Assembly: GCA_019639055.1 (NCBI GenBank)
Contig: JAHBSP010000004.1
Location: forward strand, 87,946-151,945
Direction: 5' to 3'
Length of the DNA: 64,000 nt
DNA from: Microbacteriaceae bacterium
Lineage (GTDB): Bacteria > Actinomycetota > Actinomycetes > Actinomycetales > Microbacteriaceae
In this document: piece by piece, positions 35,736 through 43,959 of the stretch
How the letters are laid out: every line of letters starts with the position of its first letter
Numbering within the stretch: the first letter of the stretch is position 1
Program-made: the position numbers and the translations under genes
The notes under the pieces: model-generated
What the model saw: only the letters and a program-made list of their open reading frames with translations
What the model was told of the DNA's origin: nothing
The model's database searches: none

Positions 35736-36464
35736 GTGCAAATATCGAAACCCGGTTCAGGGATGGCTTCAAAAATTGACTCAAGAAATGGCTCTTCACG
35801 CGATGGCAGCCAGACCCTTGCTCGAGGAATAAAAGCTTTACTAATGGTGGTCGATTCACGTAACGGCCTAGGCGTGATGGAAGTTGCTGAGGCTCTTGGT
35901 GTGCACAGGAGTATTGCTTACAGGCTATTGCAAACGCTAGCAGATTCAGGATTGCTCACGCGAAGTAGGGACGGTGTCTATCATCCAGGAGCCAAACTTG
36001 CGGTGCTTTCAAAGGCTTATTTTCCGACCCTAATCAAAGTAGCAACACCTGTTATGAACAAACTTGCTGATGAAATGCGAGCCACTGTTTTGCTTTTCGT
36101 CGAGGAGAACGAGGAAGCGGTAGCAATCGCTATGGCTGAACCTAGAACCACCCAAACACACATTTCCTTCAAGCTAGGGATGCGCACACTGCTTGATCGG
36201 GGAGCAAACGGTCATTCGTTGATGGCTGCTAAACAACCTAGGGCTGATGAGAAACCACAAGTAATAAAGGCCCGTAACAAAGGTTATGCAATTAGTAAAG
36301 ATGAAGTGAATCCTGGCGCTTTTTGCATTTCTGCATGGATTAAATCTGATTTTCTCACTGGGGCAACCATTAGTTTGATTACATACAGCATCGAGACAGA
36401 GGAGCTTGCAGGAGCAAAGGTAAGAGAAGCAGCCGACTCAATTAGCGAAACCCTCAATCACTAA
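35736..36464 (+). CDS. IclR family transcriptional regulator
   Basis: 242 residues from GTG 35736 (an ATG at 35763 is also possible; the frame is open further upstream). Winged HTH: VMEVAEALGVHRSIAYRLLQTLADSGLLTRS, followed by an IclR effector domain (ATVLLFVEENEEAVAIAMAEP, RTLLDRGANGHSLMAAKQ, GYAISKDEVNPGAFCISAWI). These regulators respond to small organic acids such as glyoxylate or aromatic intermediates. It follows the glycerate kinase (250 bp gap) on the same strand and is a candidate controller of the hydroxy-acid genes. Confidence 0.88.
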   Translation: MQISKPGSGMASKIDSRNGSSRDGSQTLARGIKALLMVVDSRNGLGVMEVAEALGVHRSIAYRLLQTLADSGLLTRSRDGVYHPGAKLAVLSKAYFPTLIKVATPVMNKLADEMRATVLLFVEENEEAVAIAMAEPRTTQTHISFKLGMRTLLDRGANGHSLMAAKQPRADEKPQVIKARNKGYAISKDEVNPGAFCISAWIKSDFLTGATISLITYSIETEELAGAKVREAADSISETLNH

Positions 36465-36609
36465 TTGGCTTGCCCTTACATAACAGTTGTGATAAGTGGT
36501 AGAAAATTTAATTTCATTATTCTGAAGGCTCAAGATTTTAATCTTCAACTGAATTTTCCCACCTAGAGCTTGGGGAAATCGAGAACGTCAGCTCCGCAAC
36601 CGGAAAAGC

Positions 36610-37086
36610 CTAGCGATCCAGAGGCGAATGTCCGAGCACAATATTTTCTGGTTTGGTGATCAAAGCAAAATCACGGCGATACTTTCTCCGCGAAATCAGC
36701 CACTCGCCATCCTGGTAAACCCAGTCATCTGAGTAGCGACCGTAAGCATCCCATACATACCAACCATCTTCGTTTTTATTAATAAGGGTTATGCGGCCGT
36801 CCGAAATGCTGACAGCTTTGTCACCATAGACGCTAACTAGGATGTTTGTAATTTGGTGTTTAGTCACAACTTTAGTGCCGTGGTATACGTGGGCCTGGTC
36901 AACAAATGCAGCACCGTTTCCTATAAAAATTTCACCATAGTCGAGGTTTGAATCCTCAGTGAAAAGCGAGTATCCGAGGGCGTCGTCCTTTTCGTCCATC
37001 GCTCGACAATAAAGAGCAAGTTTTTGTTCAATCTGCTTAACCGCTAAAAGTTCCTGCTCGGTTAAAGTCTTCTGGATGTATTTCAT
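36610..37086 (-). CDS. SnoaL-like / NTF2-fold protein
   Basis: 158 residues. LYCRAMDEKDDALGYSLFTEDSNLDYG near the N-terminus, KHQITNILVSVYGDKAVSISDGRI and the WVYQDGEWLISRRKYRRDF end are typical of SnoaL_4/nuclear-transport-factor-2-like proteins, which include dehydratases, isomerases and ring-hydroxylase beta subunits. The substrate cannot be predicted. Divergent from the D-2-hydroxyacid dehydrogenase with only 36 bp between starts, which suggests shared control. Confidence 0.82.
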   Translation of the reverse strand: MKYIQKTLTEQELLAVKQIEQKLALYCRAMDEKDDALGYSLFTEDSNLDYGEIFIGNGAAFVDQAHVYHGTKVVTKHQITNILVSVYGDKAVSISDGRITLINKNEDGWYVWDAYGRYSDDWVYQDGEWLISRRKYRRDFALITKPENIVLGHSPLDR

Positions 37087-37122
37087 AACCCTACTTTACA
37101 AAGTCTAAGTAAAATCAATAGC

Positions 37123-38040
37123 GTGAGCATCGCCGTGAGTATTCCTAACCAGCGACAACTTGAAGATCTAAAGACACGAGAACCGGAAGTCGAATTCGTT
37201 TTCTGGGATATGTCAGGGCCAGCCCCGCGTGAACATTTCGATATTGTCGTGCCTCCATATATGGGACAAACTTCAGCACTTGGTAACCTCAAATCGACTA
37301 CCGCTAAACTCGTGCAGTCGCAGTCAATTGGGTATGACGGAGTTGCTGAGGCACTGCCCCCGGGATTTAAATTTGCTAACGCTGCTACGGTGCACGAACC
37401 CAGCACTGCGGAACTTGCACTCGCACTGATCCTCTCGGCGCAGCGAGGCATCCCCCGTTTTGTGCGCTCCGGAGACCTCCACAAATGGGATCCTTATCGT
37501 TTCGAAAGTCTCGCGGATCGCAAAGTCCTTATCGTGGGTTATGGTGGTGTCGGCAAGGCAACCGCCGCCAGGCTCGAACCATTCGAGGTGGAGATTCGCA
37601 AGGTCGCTACCCGTGCTCGAACTGAAAATGGTGAAGAAATCTATGGACTAGATTCGCTTCATGAACTTCTCGGCTGGGCCGAAATTGTGGTGTTGGGAAT
37701 GCCCCTCAACGAAAACACCGAAGGCATGGTCAACTCAAAATTCTTGGCTGCAATGCAGGACGGCGCACTCCTTGTGAATGTTGCCCGCGGAAAAGTCTTG
37801 GACCAGGATGCGTTAATCTCCGAACTAAATTCGGGTCGCCTCCGCGCTGCCCTCGACGTGACCGAACCTGAACCGCTTCCAGAAAATCACCCACTGTGGG
37901 ACTGCCCGAACCTGCTGATTACTCCACATGTTGGCGGCGCATCCTCAACAATGTTCCCTCGGATGCGTAGCCTCATTCTGCGCCAAATTCAGCACCTAAA
38001 AGATGGTGAAGATTTCGAGAACATTGTTTTGGAGAGTTAG
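37123..38040 (+). CDS. D-2-hydroxyacid dehydrogenase family protein
   Basis: 305 residues from GTG 37123. Rossmann motif VLIVGYGGVGKATAARL, then LGMPLNENTEGMVN, NVARGKVLDQDALI (catalytic Arg), DVTEPEPLPENHPLW (catalytic Glu) and NLLITPHVGGASS (catalytic His). The N-terminal substrate half is short and divergent, so the substrate (glyoxylate, hydroxypyruvate or another 2-oxo acid) is open. Confidence 0.9.
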   Translation: MSIAVSIPNQRQLEDLKTREPEVEFVFWDMSGPAPREHFDIVVPPYMGQTSALGNLKSTTAKLVQSQSIGYDGVAEALPPGFKFANAATVHEPSTAELALALILSAQRGIPRFVRSGDLHKWDPYRFESLADRKVLIVGYGGVGKATAARLEPFEVEIRKVATRARTENGEEIYGLDSLHELLGWAEIVVLGMPLNENTEGMVNSKFLAAMQDGALLVNVARGKVLDQDALISELNSGRLRAALDVTEPEPLPENHPLWDCPNLLITPHVGGASSTMFPRMRSLILRQIQHLKDGEDFENIVLES

Positions 38041-38064
38041 TACCCAATAACGCACGCGCACTAA

Positions 38065-38499
38065 TTAGAGTGCAGAAACTTCTACGCTCTCGCCTTCTGG
38101 GAAGTATCCTCTGCGGCGATTTTCAAGACCCAAGACGTACCACCATGGTGGTTTCCTTGAACCCTTGGCAATATTGTGTTTCTTGCAAAGCACCTGAGCG
38201 TTAGCGAGTGTGGTTGGTCCACCTGTCGCCCATGGGAAAACGTGATCTACTTCTGTGGCGTCCTCGGCGCATCTGCCCCAATAGAGAAATGTCGGAGCCT
38301 CACACCTGTGGCCAGCACGTGACATAGCCTCAGACCTTGTCCTGTGTCTAAATTCTTTCCAGTCATCGCGCTTGCGAGATTTGGGACCGCGACCGACCAT
38401 AGGAAAAGTAAGCACTAGAGCAATAACAGGGATGAGAATAAACCAATACCAAGTTGGTCCGAGATTCTCCTGCAACCATTCGATCATTAACTGCTCCAC
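38065..38499 (-). CDS. Membrane-anchored HNH nuclease-like protein
   Basis: 144 residues. An N-terminal transmembrane helix (WYWFILIPVIALVLTFPMV, about 17-35) and basic KSRKRDDWKEFRHRTRSEAM stretch precede an HNH domain: CEAP..CAEDATEVDHVFPWATGGPT, then NAQVLCKKHNIAKGSRKPPW. The catalytic DH, the Asn and the C-terminal HN are present with paired cysteines. The target is unknown. Convergent with the hydroxyacid dehydrogenase. Confidence 0.82.
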   Translation of the reverse strand: MEQLMIEWLQENLGPTWYWFILIPVIALVLTFPMVGRGPKSRKRDDWKEFRHRTRSEAMSRAGHRCEAPTFLYWGRCAEDATEVDHVFPWATGGPTTLANAQVLCKKHNIAKGSRKPPWWYVLGLENRRRGYFPEGESVEVSAL

Positions 38500-38530
38500 T
38501 GCCGAAAAATAGTTAGCCTGAGCAATGTTG

Positions 38531-38603
38531 CGCGCCCGGAGGGATTCGAACCCCCGACCCTCTGATCCGTAGTCAGATACTCTATCCGCTGAGCTACGGG
38601 CGC
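38531..38603 (-). tRNA. tRNA-Arg (anticodon ACG)
   Basis: 73 nt on the minus strand: acceptor GCGCCCG / CGGGCGC, anticodon stem TCTGA/TCAGA with loop CTACGGA giving ACG (A34 to be deaminated to inosine), T-arm GGTTCGAATCC. No encoded CCA. Confidence 0.94.
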
Positions 38604-38617
38604 AGTGCTCGTTGTAC

Positions 38618-40555
38618 TCAGACTAACTTAGCAATCTTAGCAGATTGCGCTGAAGACTTTTTTCTTTTGCCTCCTAAGGCCCGGAGTGCATACAGAATTG
38701 CGACTAGGTCAACCACTTCTTGCAACATTGCTCCACCAATTGCCGGGATAATTCCAGTGGTTGCGACAAGCATAAGTCCGATACTTAGAATGATTCCCAT
38801 CCAGATTGCAGTATAAGCAGTACTGAGAGTGCTCTTGCTGATTTCTATAGCATCTCGAACAACTGAAATATCATCGCGAAGAATAACTACATCAGCGGCT
38901 TCTGCTGAAGCAGTTGCTCCTCTTGCGCCCATGGCTATACCAACATCTGCAGCGGCAAGAACTGGTGCATCATTCAATCCATCGCCGACCATTAGCATAG
39001 GCCTTGGTGTGAGTTCTGTGGCCAATTGGACTTTTTCTTGCGGAATGAGTTCAGCGTGAACAGTGTCTATCCCAAGCTCTTTAGCTACAACTTGAGCTAC
39101 GTGAAGTGAATCCCCGGTAAGCATGATTATGGGGGCAATTTTCTGACTGTGTAACCAGTTGATCATATTTGAGGCTTCAACTCTAACCGGATCAGACATT
39201 ATCAGCGCACCAGCATATTTGCCATCCACAGCAACATAGACGGCTAACTCTCCCGAGTGAGGTTTGGAAAGATTCAAGTCTTTAGAATTTGCCAAGGTAT
39301 CTTTTGAGACATTGGCAACCACAAATGAATACTTGCCTAATACAACTCGCCTTGAGTCAAACTTGGCAATCACACCATTTGTTGCGGTTTCTTCAGCGTA
39401 CTCTGCAGTTAAAAGATGCAACTGTTTTGCCTTAGCCGCTGCCAAAATTCCCGAAGCAAGCACATGGCTTGAATATTGCTCAGCTGATGCCGCAAGCTGC
39501 AATAGTTCCTCTTTAGAAAACCCCGAAGTTGGGATAATTTCTAGTAAGTTTGGACGCCCCACCGTCAACGTTCCTGTTTTATCAAACGCTGCAGACTTTA
39601 CCCTGGCCAGTTGCTCCATAACAGCACCGCCCTTTACTATGGCTCCTGCTTTTGCAGCTCTTGAAAGCCCTCCCAAAAATGCAACCGGTGCAGCAATTAA
39701 TAACGGACACGGGGTTGCCAAGACTAAAACTTGCGCAAAACGCAAGGGGTCACCCGAGAGATACCACGCAATAGCAGCAATCATTAGCGAGACTAAAGTA
39801 AAAGGGACAGCAAATCTATCAGCAATCCTGACCGTGGGTGCCTTAGATTCTTGAGCTTGTTTAACTAAGGAAGTAATTTGCTGGTATTGGCTATTTTCAC
39901 TAGTGCGAATAGCTCTAATTCTGATCGCAGACGCTCCGTTTACTACACCTGACAATACTTCATCGCCGTGATATTTTGTCACGGGCAGGCTTTCTCCAGT
40001 GATACTGGATTCATCAAAATCTGCATATTCCGAAATAAGCTCCCCGTCTATTGGAACAATCTCATAAGGACGAACTAACAGAAAATCGCCTGGACTAACT
40101 TCTTGAACTGGAATATCTTCAAACGATTCCATAGAGGACTCTGGAAAATTCTCTTGATCGGATTGATTTATGCTCACCTGAATTAAGTGCGCTACTTTTG
40201 GGGATCTATCTAATAGTGCGGTCAGTTCTTTGGCTGCACGCTTTTGAGCATAATCTTCTAACGCCTCACCCCCAGTAAGCATAAGCACGATTATTAGTGA
40301 TGCCGCATATTCGCCAACTAACAGAGTCGCAACCATAGCTACCAAGGCGAGAATGTCTAGACCATAATGCCCGCGAATAATATCTCTAGCCATGTCGAAA
40401 GCGGTGAAAGCTATAACTACTAACACAATAAAAACAGCTATCGCAACAGTAAATCCTTCTTGACCAGAGAACAAGAATATCAATGCGACTCCAGCACCAA
40501 ATAAAGCACCAGTAAACAAATAGTTGTCAGAAAGAAAATGCAATATTCGCTTCAT
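38618..40555 (-). CDS. Heavy-metal translocating P-type ATPase (P1B, TPC type)
   Basis: 645 residues from the ATG at 40553-40555 (a TTG at 40579 is possible). TGES loop SSITGESLPVT, transmembrane metal motif TPCPLLIAAPVAFLGG, phosphorylation site FDKTGTLTVG, nucleotide site GDGLNDAPVLAAADVGIAMG. There is no N-terminal HMA or His-rich metal domain. The usual SEHPL motif reads EQYSSHVLA. The intramembrane TPC rather than CPC sets it apart from Cu or Zn/Cd pumps; TPC and SPC pumps are linked to Co, Ni or Fe. An A/T-rich promoter area precedes it, without a clear ribosome site. Confidence 0.9.
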   Translation of the reverse strand: MKRILHFLSDNYLFTGALFGAGVALIFLFSGQEGFTVAIAVFIVLVVIAFTAFDMARDIIRGHYGLDILALVAMVATLLVGEYAASLIIVLMLTGGEALEDYAQKRAAKELTALLDRSPKVAHLIQVSINQSDQENFPESSMESFEDIPVQEVSPGDFLLVRPYEIVPIDGELISEYADFDESSITGESLPVTKYHGDEVLSGVVNGASAIRIRAIRTSENSQYQQITSLVKQAQESKAPTVRIADRFAVPFTLVSLMIAAIAWYLSGDPLRFAQVLVLATPCPLLIAAPVAFLGGLSRAAKAGAIVKGGAVMEQLARVKSAAFDKTGTLTVGRPNLLEIIPTSGFSKEELLQLAASAEQYSSHVLASGILAAAKAKQLHLLTAEYAEETATNGVIAKFDSRRVVLGKYSFVVANVSKDTLANSKDLNLSKPHSGELAVYVAVDGKYAGALIMSDPVRVEASNMINWLHSQKIAPIIMLTGDSLHVAQVVAKELGIDTVHAELIPQEKVQLATELTPRPMLMVGDGLNDAPVLAAADVGIAMGARGATASAEAADVVILRDDISVVRDAIEISKSTLSTAYTAIWMGIILSIGLMLVATTGIIPAIGGAMLQEVVDLVAILYALRALGGKRKKSSAQSAKIAKLV

Positions 40556-40695
40556 AGAATAACATTTACATATTTTCAAAATTTATAACAGCAAGGTTAG
40601 GCAATCATAAATTTTCAAAACTACACACAGTTATCTACCCTGCGCAAATAAATACCACAGCAACATTTCGGTCTAAAAATGTTTGATAGAAATAA

Positions 40696-40787
40696 TGGCG
40701 GAGATGACAGGATTTGAACCTGCGACAGGGTATTCGCCCTGTACCTCATTAGCAGTGAGGCGCTTTCGGCCGCTCAGCCACATCTCC
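40696..40787 (-). tRNA. tRNA-Ser (anticodon GCT)
   Basis: 92 nt including encoded CCA, minus strand: acceptor GGAGATG / CATCTCC, anticodon stem CCTCA/TGAGG with loop CTGCTAA giving GCT, long variable arm (ACAGGGCGAATACCCTGT), T-arm GGTTCAAATCC. Confidence 0.94.
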
Positions 40788-40860
40788 AATACCTCGCTAT
40801 CCTATAACAGCGAAGCCTCTAGGTGTTAGCCGAAGATCACTCCTCGGTCCTTCCTAAAAC

Positions 40861-42042
40861 TTAACCCACGCAGACGGGGCTACCAGCAACAACACCTTCA
40901 ATGCCTGCTGGAAGTTTGACCGCGTCTTTTCCGGCACCTTGACCGTTGTTAACCACTTCTGTTTCCTGGTCTGTTTTGGTGTTTATACGAGCAGGATCAT
41001 TAGGGATTACTGGTGTATCACTTTGAATATATTGAAAGAGCTGTTTCGCTAGTGAAGGGATTGGCTCAACTTTGCCTGGATATTTCACTGAATTAGTTTT
41101 CCCGGGGTAAGTAACGAACGACACCTTATCGAGATCAAGATCCTTTAGTGCCTGAGCTAAACCAACAATGGTATCTAGGTTTGCCATGGAACTGGAAAGC
41201 GTCATGTTAGTTGTTGCTACTTGTGCAAGATTGTAGAGCTTTACTGGGTTGGTTAAAGTGTCATCCGCAGTTACTGTACGCAGAAGCGAGGACATAAATG
41301 TCTGCTGGAGATTTATTCGCGATAGGTCACTCCCATCACCAATTCCATGCCTAGTCCTGAGGAATGCGAGCGCTTCACCACCCATAAGTGTGTGCCTACC
41401 TGCATCCCACTTGTATCCAGCGTATTGAACATTGCCAACTGCTTTAGTCAAGCAAACTTCTGTACCGCCAACCGCATTAGATAACCCGATCACACCGCGG
41501 AAGGAAACCTCAGCTGCATATGGAATATCTAGACCGGTTAGCGTTGTGATTGTCTTGTGCACACATGAAAGACCACCATAGTAGTAAGCACTGTTCAGTG
41601 GCTGGGCACTCATTGCTGAATAATTACCGCATTTAGGTATCGGAATAACTAGGTCTCTAGGAAAACTAACAACTGTGGCATAAGAGTGATCTTCACCGAT
41701 ATGCACAAGAATGTTAACGTCGTTTAGTACCGCGCTACCGCGGTTTCCCCATGCACCACCCTGGTTTGCGTCGTTGTCTACGCCGATAATAAGTATGTTT
41801 ATTCCTCCTTTAATAGAGGAAATATCCGGTGCTGCAATATCAACGACCTCAGGGTCAAGAATGACTGTGTTGTCGGCGAGTGCGGAAAAAAACTTGGTAG
41901 CAACATAGCCACCGAGTGCGATACCGCTCACTAGAACTACGGCAACAGAGGCACCAATAATTGACAGTATTTTCTTCCACACGCTGCCTTTACTGAGTTG
42001 GCCGTGGCGAGCTACTGTTGAATGCATTTTAGGGTTCGACAC
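40861..42042 (-). CDS. LytR-CpsA-Psr (LCP) family cell-wall glycopolymer ligase
   Basis: 393 residues, apparently from GTG 42040-42042 (an in-frame ATG follows five codons later). Cytoplasmic basic N-terminus, transmembrane helix (IIGASVAVVLVSGIALGGYVAT), then an LCP domain: LIIGVDND, SFPRDLVIPIPKCG and AFLRTRHGIGDGSDLSRINLQQ with the conserved Arg and Asp residues. It transfers polyprenyl-linked glycopolymers to peptidoglycan outside the cell. A Thr/Asp-rich C-terminal tail ends in a Cys (GSPVCVG). Confidence 0.92.
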   Translation of the reverse strand: MSNPKMHSTVARHGQLSKGSVWKKILSIIGASVAVVLVSGIALGGYVATKFFSALADNTVILDPEVVDIAAPDISSIKGGINILIIGVDNDANQGGAWGNRGSAVLNDVNILVHIGEDHSYATVVSFPRDLVIPIPKCGNYSAMSAQPLNSAYYYGGLSCVHKTITTLTGLDIPYAAEVSFRGVIGLSNAVGGTEVCLTKAVGNVQYAGYKWDAGRHTLMGGEALAFLRTRHGIGDGSDLSRINLQQTFMSSLLRTVTADDTLTNPVKLYNLAQVATTNMTLSSSMANLDTIVGLAQALKDLDLDKVSFVTYPGKTNSVKYPGKVEPIPSLAKQLFQYIQSDTPVIPNDPARINTKTDQETEVVNNGQGAGKDAVKLPAGIEGVVAGSPVCVG

Positions 42043-42108
42043 GTAAAAATATTACCCAGTTCAGACTGTGAGTGTGCTGGAAGCCTATAAATATATGCTG
42101 AGAATGGT

Positions 42109-42966
42109 TTGATTGTAAGTATTAAGAAATTACTAGACCTTTGGAACGCGAGTCGCGCTGGAAGGGCGCTTCGTGCATTCGGCGATGCCAACGGGGGTTT
42201 ACTCGCACAGGGAATGGCCTATACGGCAATATTTTCAGTATTCGCCGGAGTGTATGTCCTCACCGCCATTGCGGGCATCATTTTCCAATCGAATTCCAGA
42301 CTGAAGGATGTACTAATCGCCTTCCTAGCTAACGCTATACCCGGTCTTATCGACACCGGTAATGGTGGTGCAATTGACCCTAATGATTTATTCAACGTGA
42401 CTTCACTGAGTGTGAGCGGCCTGATTGTTTTGGCGTTACTTATTTGGACAACTTCGGGCCTAATGACCACTTTCCGCACCGCAACCGCAGCGATCTTTCG
42501 TCAGCCTAAACCCGACACTAACTTCTTGTTGCTTAAACTTGGAGATCTCCTCGCCACTTTCGGTTTAGGGTTCATGATTATTGTTTCGATGATTTTTTCG
42601 ATCCTAGGTACTCGGGCATTGTCGACGATTATCGAATGGTTCGGTTTTGATTTCCAATCGCAAGAGCTAGCGCTCAACCTGGGCTCTCTCGGAATTGCTC
42701 TCCTGCTTGATGCCCTCACTATTTTCCTGCTCTTTTATGGGCAGGCTAGAGTCCCGGTGCGAAAGCGCACAATTTGGCTCACTTCTATAGTTGGTGCAAT
42801 CGGTTATGGTGCACTCAAATGGGCTGGTGCAACGCTCGCTCTCGGCGGCGGATCGAACCCGCTCTTGCAAAGCTTCTTAGTGATTATCGGTTTGCTGGTG
42901 TGGTTCAACCTCGTGATTCAATGGCTGCTTTTGCTAGGCGCTTGGATGTCTGTGGGCAAGCATTAG
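42109..42966 (+). CDS. YihY/virulence-factor BrkB family membrane protein
   Basis: 285 residues from TTG 42109 (no ATG in frame before it and no clear ribosome site; TATAAATATA lies just upstream, so a very short leader is possible). Six hydrophobic segments. Family marks: ANGGLLAQGMAYTAIFSVFAG, LIWTTSGLMTTFRTATAAIF and GGGSNPLLQSFLVIIGLLVWFN. Function not established; often called a putative transporter. Confidence 0.88.
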   Translation: MIVSIKKLLDLWNASRAGRALRAFGDANGGLLAQGMAYTAIFSVFAGVYVLTAIAGIIFQSNSRLKDVLIAFLANAIPGLIDTGNGGAIDPNDLFNVTSLSVSGLIVLALLIWTTSGLMTTFRTATAAIFRQPKPDTNFLLLKLGDLLATFGLGFMIIVSMIFSILGTRALSTIIEWFGFDFQSQELALNLGSLGIALLLDALTIFLLFYGQARVPVRKRTIWLTSIVGAIGYGALKWAGATLALGGGSNPLLQSFLVIIGLLVWFNLVIQWLLLLGAWMSVGKH

Positions 42967-43018
42967 TTTCTAATGATATGGTTCAATCTGGCATTGCGCT
43001 AGAAACTACCGGAGAGTA

Positions 43019-43453
43019 ATGGCAATTTACGAGCAACCAATTGAACTAGTTATTTGGGACATGGATGAGGCATTCTGGGAAGGCACAATCACAGCAGGGC
43101 CGGTGCAGCTAATACCCAGCCACGTACATTTCCTGAAAGAGCTAACAGCGCTGGGAGTCAAGAACAGTATCTGCTCCAAGAACTACTTCAGCACGGTGCA
43201 GGCAGAACTCGCAAGGCTAGGTGTTTGGGAATACTTTGTGACGCCAAGTATCAACTGGGATGACAAAGGCGCGAGAATCTCTGGGATCCTGGCCGAGACT
43301 GGCGTCAAAGCAGAGAACGCAATCTTTATCGACGACCTAATCGAAAATATCGAGGATGCGCATCTGCACAACCCCGGAATCCACACACTTCAAGCCGGTG
43401 TCGACGATATCGACAGAGCGCTGCAGGAAGTGGTTGATGGGCTTAAGGGTTAG
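43019..43453 (+). CDS. Stand-alone FkbH-like HAD domain protein
   Basis: 144 residues with GGAGAG before the ATG. It matches the HAD half of FkbH-type proteins: VIWDMDEAFWEGT (motif I), SICSKN (motif II), NWDDKGARISGILAE and AIFIDDLIENIEDA (motif IV). In FkbH relatives motif I is WDLDDTFW or WDLDNTLW; here the Thr is Ala and the preceding Asp/Asn is Glu, while both DxD aspartates remain. There is no attached acyltransferase domain. It may be a phosphatase or a phosphotransfer scaffold. Confidence 0.8.
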   Translation: MAIYEQPIELVIWDMDEAFWEGTITAGPVQLIPSHVHFLKELTALGVKNSICSKNYFSTVQAELARLGVWEYFVTPSINWDDKGARISGILAETGVKAENAIFIDDLIENIEDAHLHNPGIHTLQAGVDDIDRALQEVVDGLKG

Positions 43454-43557
43454 GTTTAGCCTCTAATAAGTTTTTGACTCACTTATAGAGTTGATCCCAG
43501 GGAATAGGTAGTTAACTGGAAAGATTGAATTAGCTTAATAACCCTTAGGGAGCAGTA

Positions 43558-43959
43558 GTGTCAAGGACGATAACCGTGGTTGGGGCAGTAATCATGCACG
43601 AAGACAGGATTCTCTGCGCCCAAAGAAGCTTCCAATCAAGTTTGCCTGGATTTTGGGAATTTCCTGGTGGGAAAGTCGAAGAAGACGAAACTCCACGCCA
43701 AGCATTAGAAAGAGAGCTTGAAGAAGAACTCAACATATCAGTAAATGTTGGAGATGAAATCACCACCGCTGCACACAAATATGAATTTGGGACAGTAATT
43801 CTAACTACCTTTTACTGCGAACTATTGAGCGAGGAAGTCACTCTCACAGAGCATGAATCTGTTGTTTGGTTAGCCCCCAACGAGCTCAGAACGCTTGAGT
43901 GGGCGCCAGCAGATTTGCCAACAATTTCCGCTATCGAAGGCAGGTTCCTTTCTGAATGA
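43558..43959 (+). CDS. NUDIX hydrolase, MutT/(deoxy)nucleoside triphosphate pyrophosphohydrolase type
   Basis: 133 residues from GTG 43558 with AGGGAG just upstream. The Nudix box GKVEEDETPRQALEREL-EEEL is complete (G, E, REx2EE). It follows MutT length and the CAQRSF...PGFWEFPGGK pattern. It hydrolyses nucleotide triphosphates such as 8-oxo-dGTP. Its TGA overlaps the ATG of the downstream helicase (ATGA), so the two are translationally coupled. Housekeeping MutT alone is possible, but coupling to a helicase suggests a dedicated role. Confidence 0.9.
   Translation: MSRTITVVGAVIMHEDRILCAQRSFQSSLPGFWEFPGGKVEEDETPRQALERELEEELNISVNVGDEITTAAHKYEFGTVILTTFYCELLSEEVTLTEHESVVWLAPNELRTLEWAPADLPTISAIEGRFLSE

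Noticed and set aside
38058..38073. GCACT/AGTGC hairpin between the convergent dehydrogenase and HNH genes
   Set aside because: Only 5 bp of stem, no T tract and overlap with the HNH stop codon; too weak to call a terminator.
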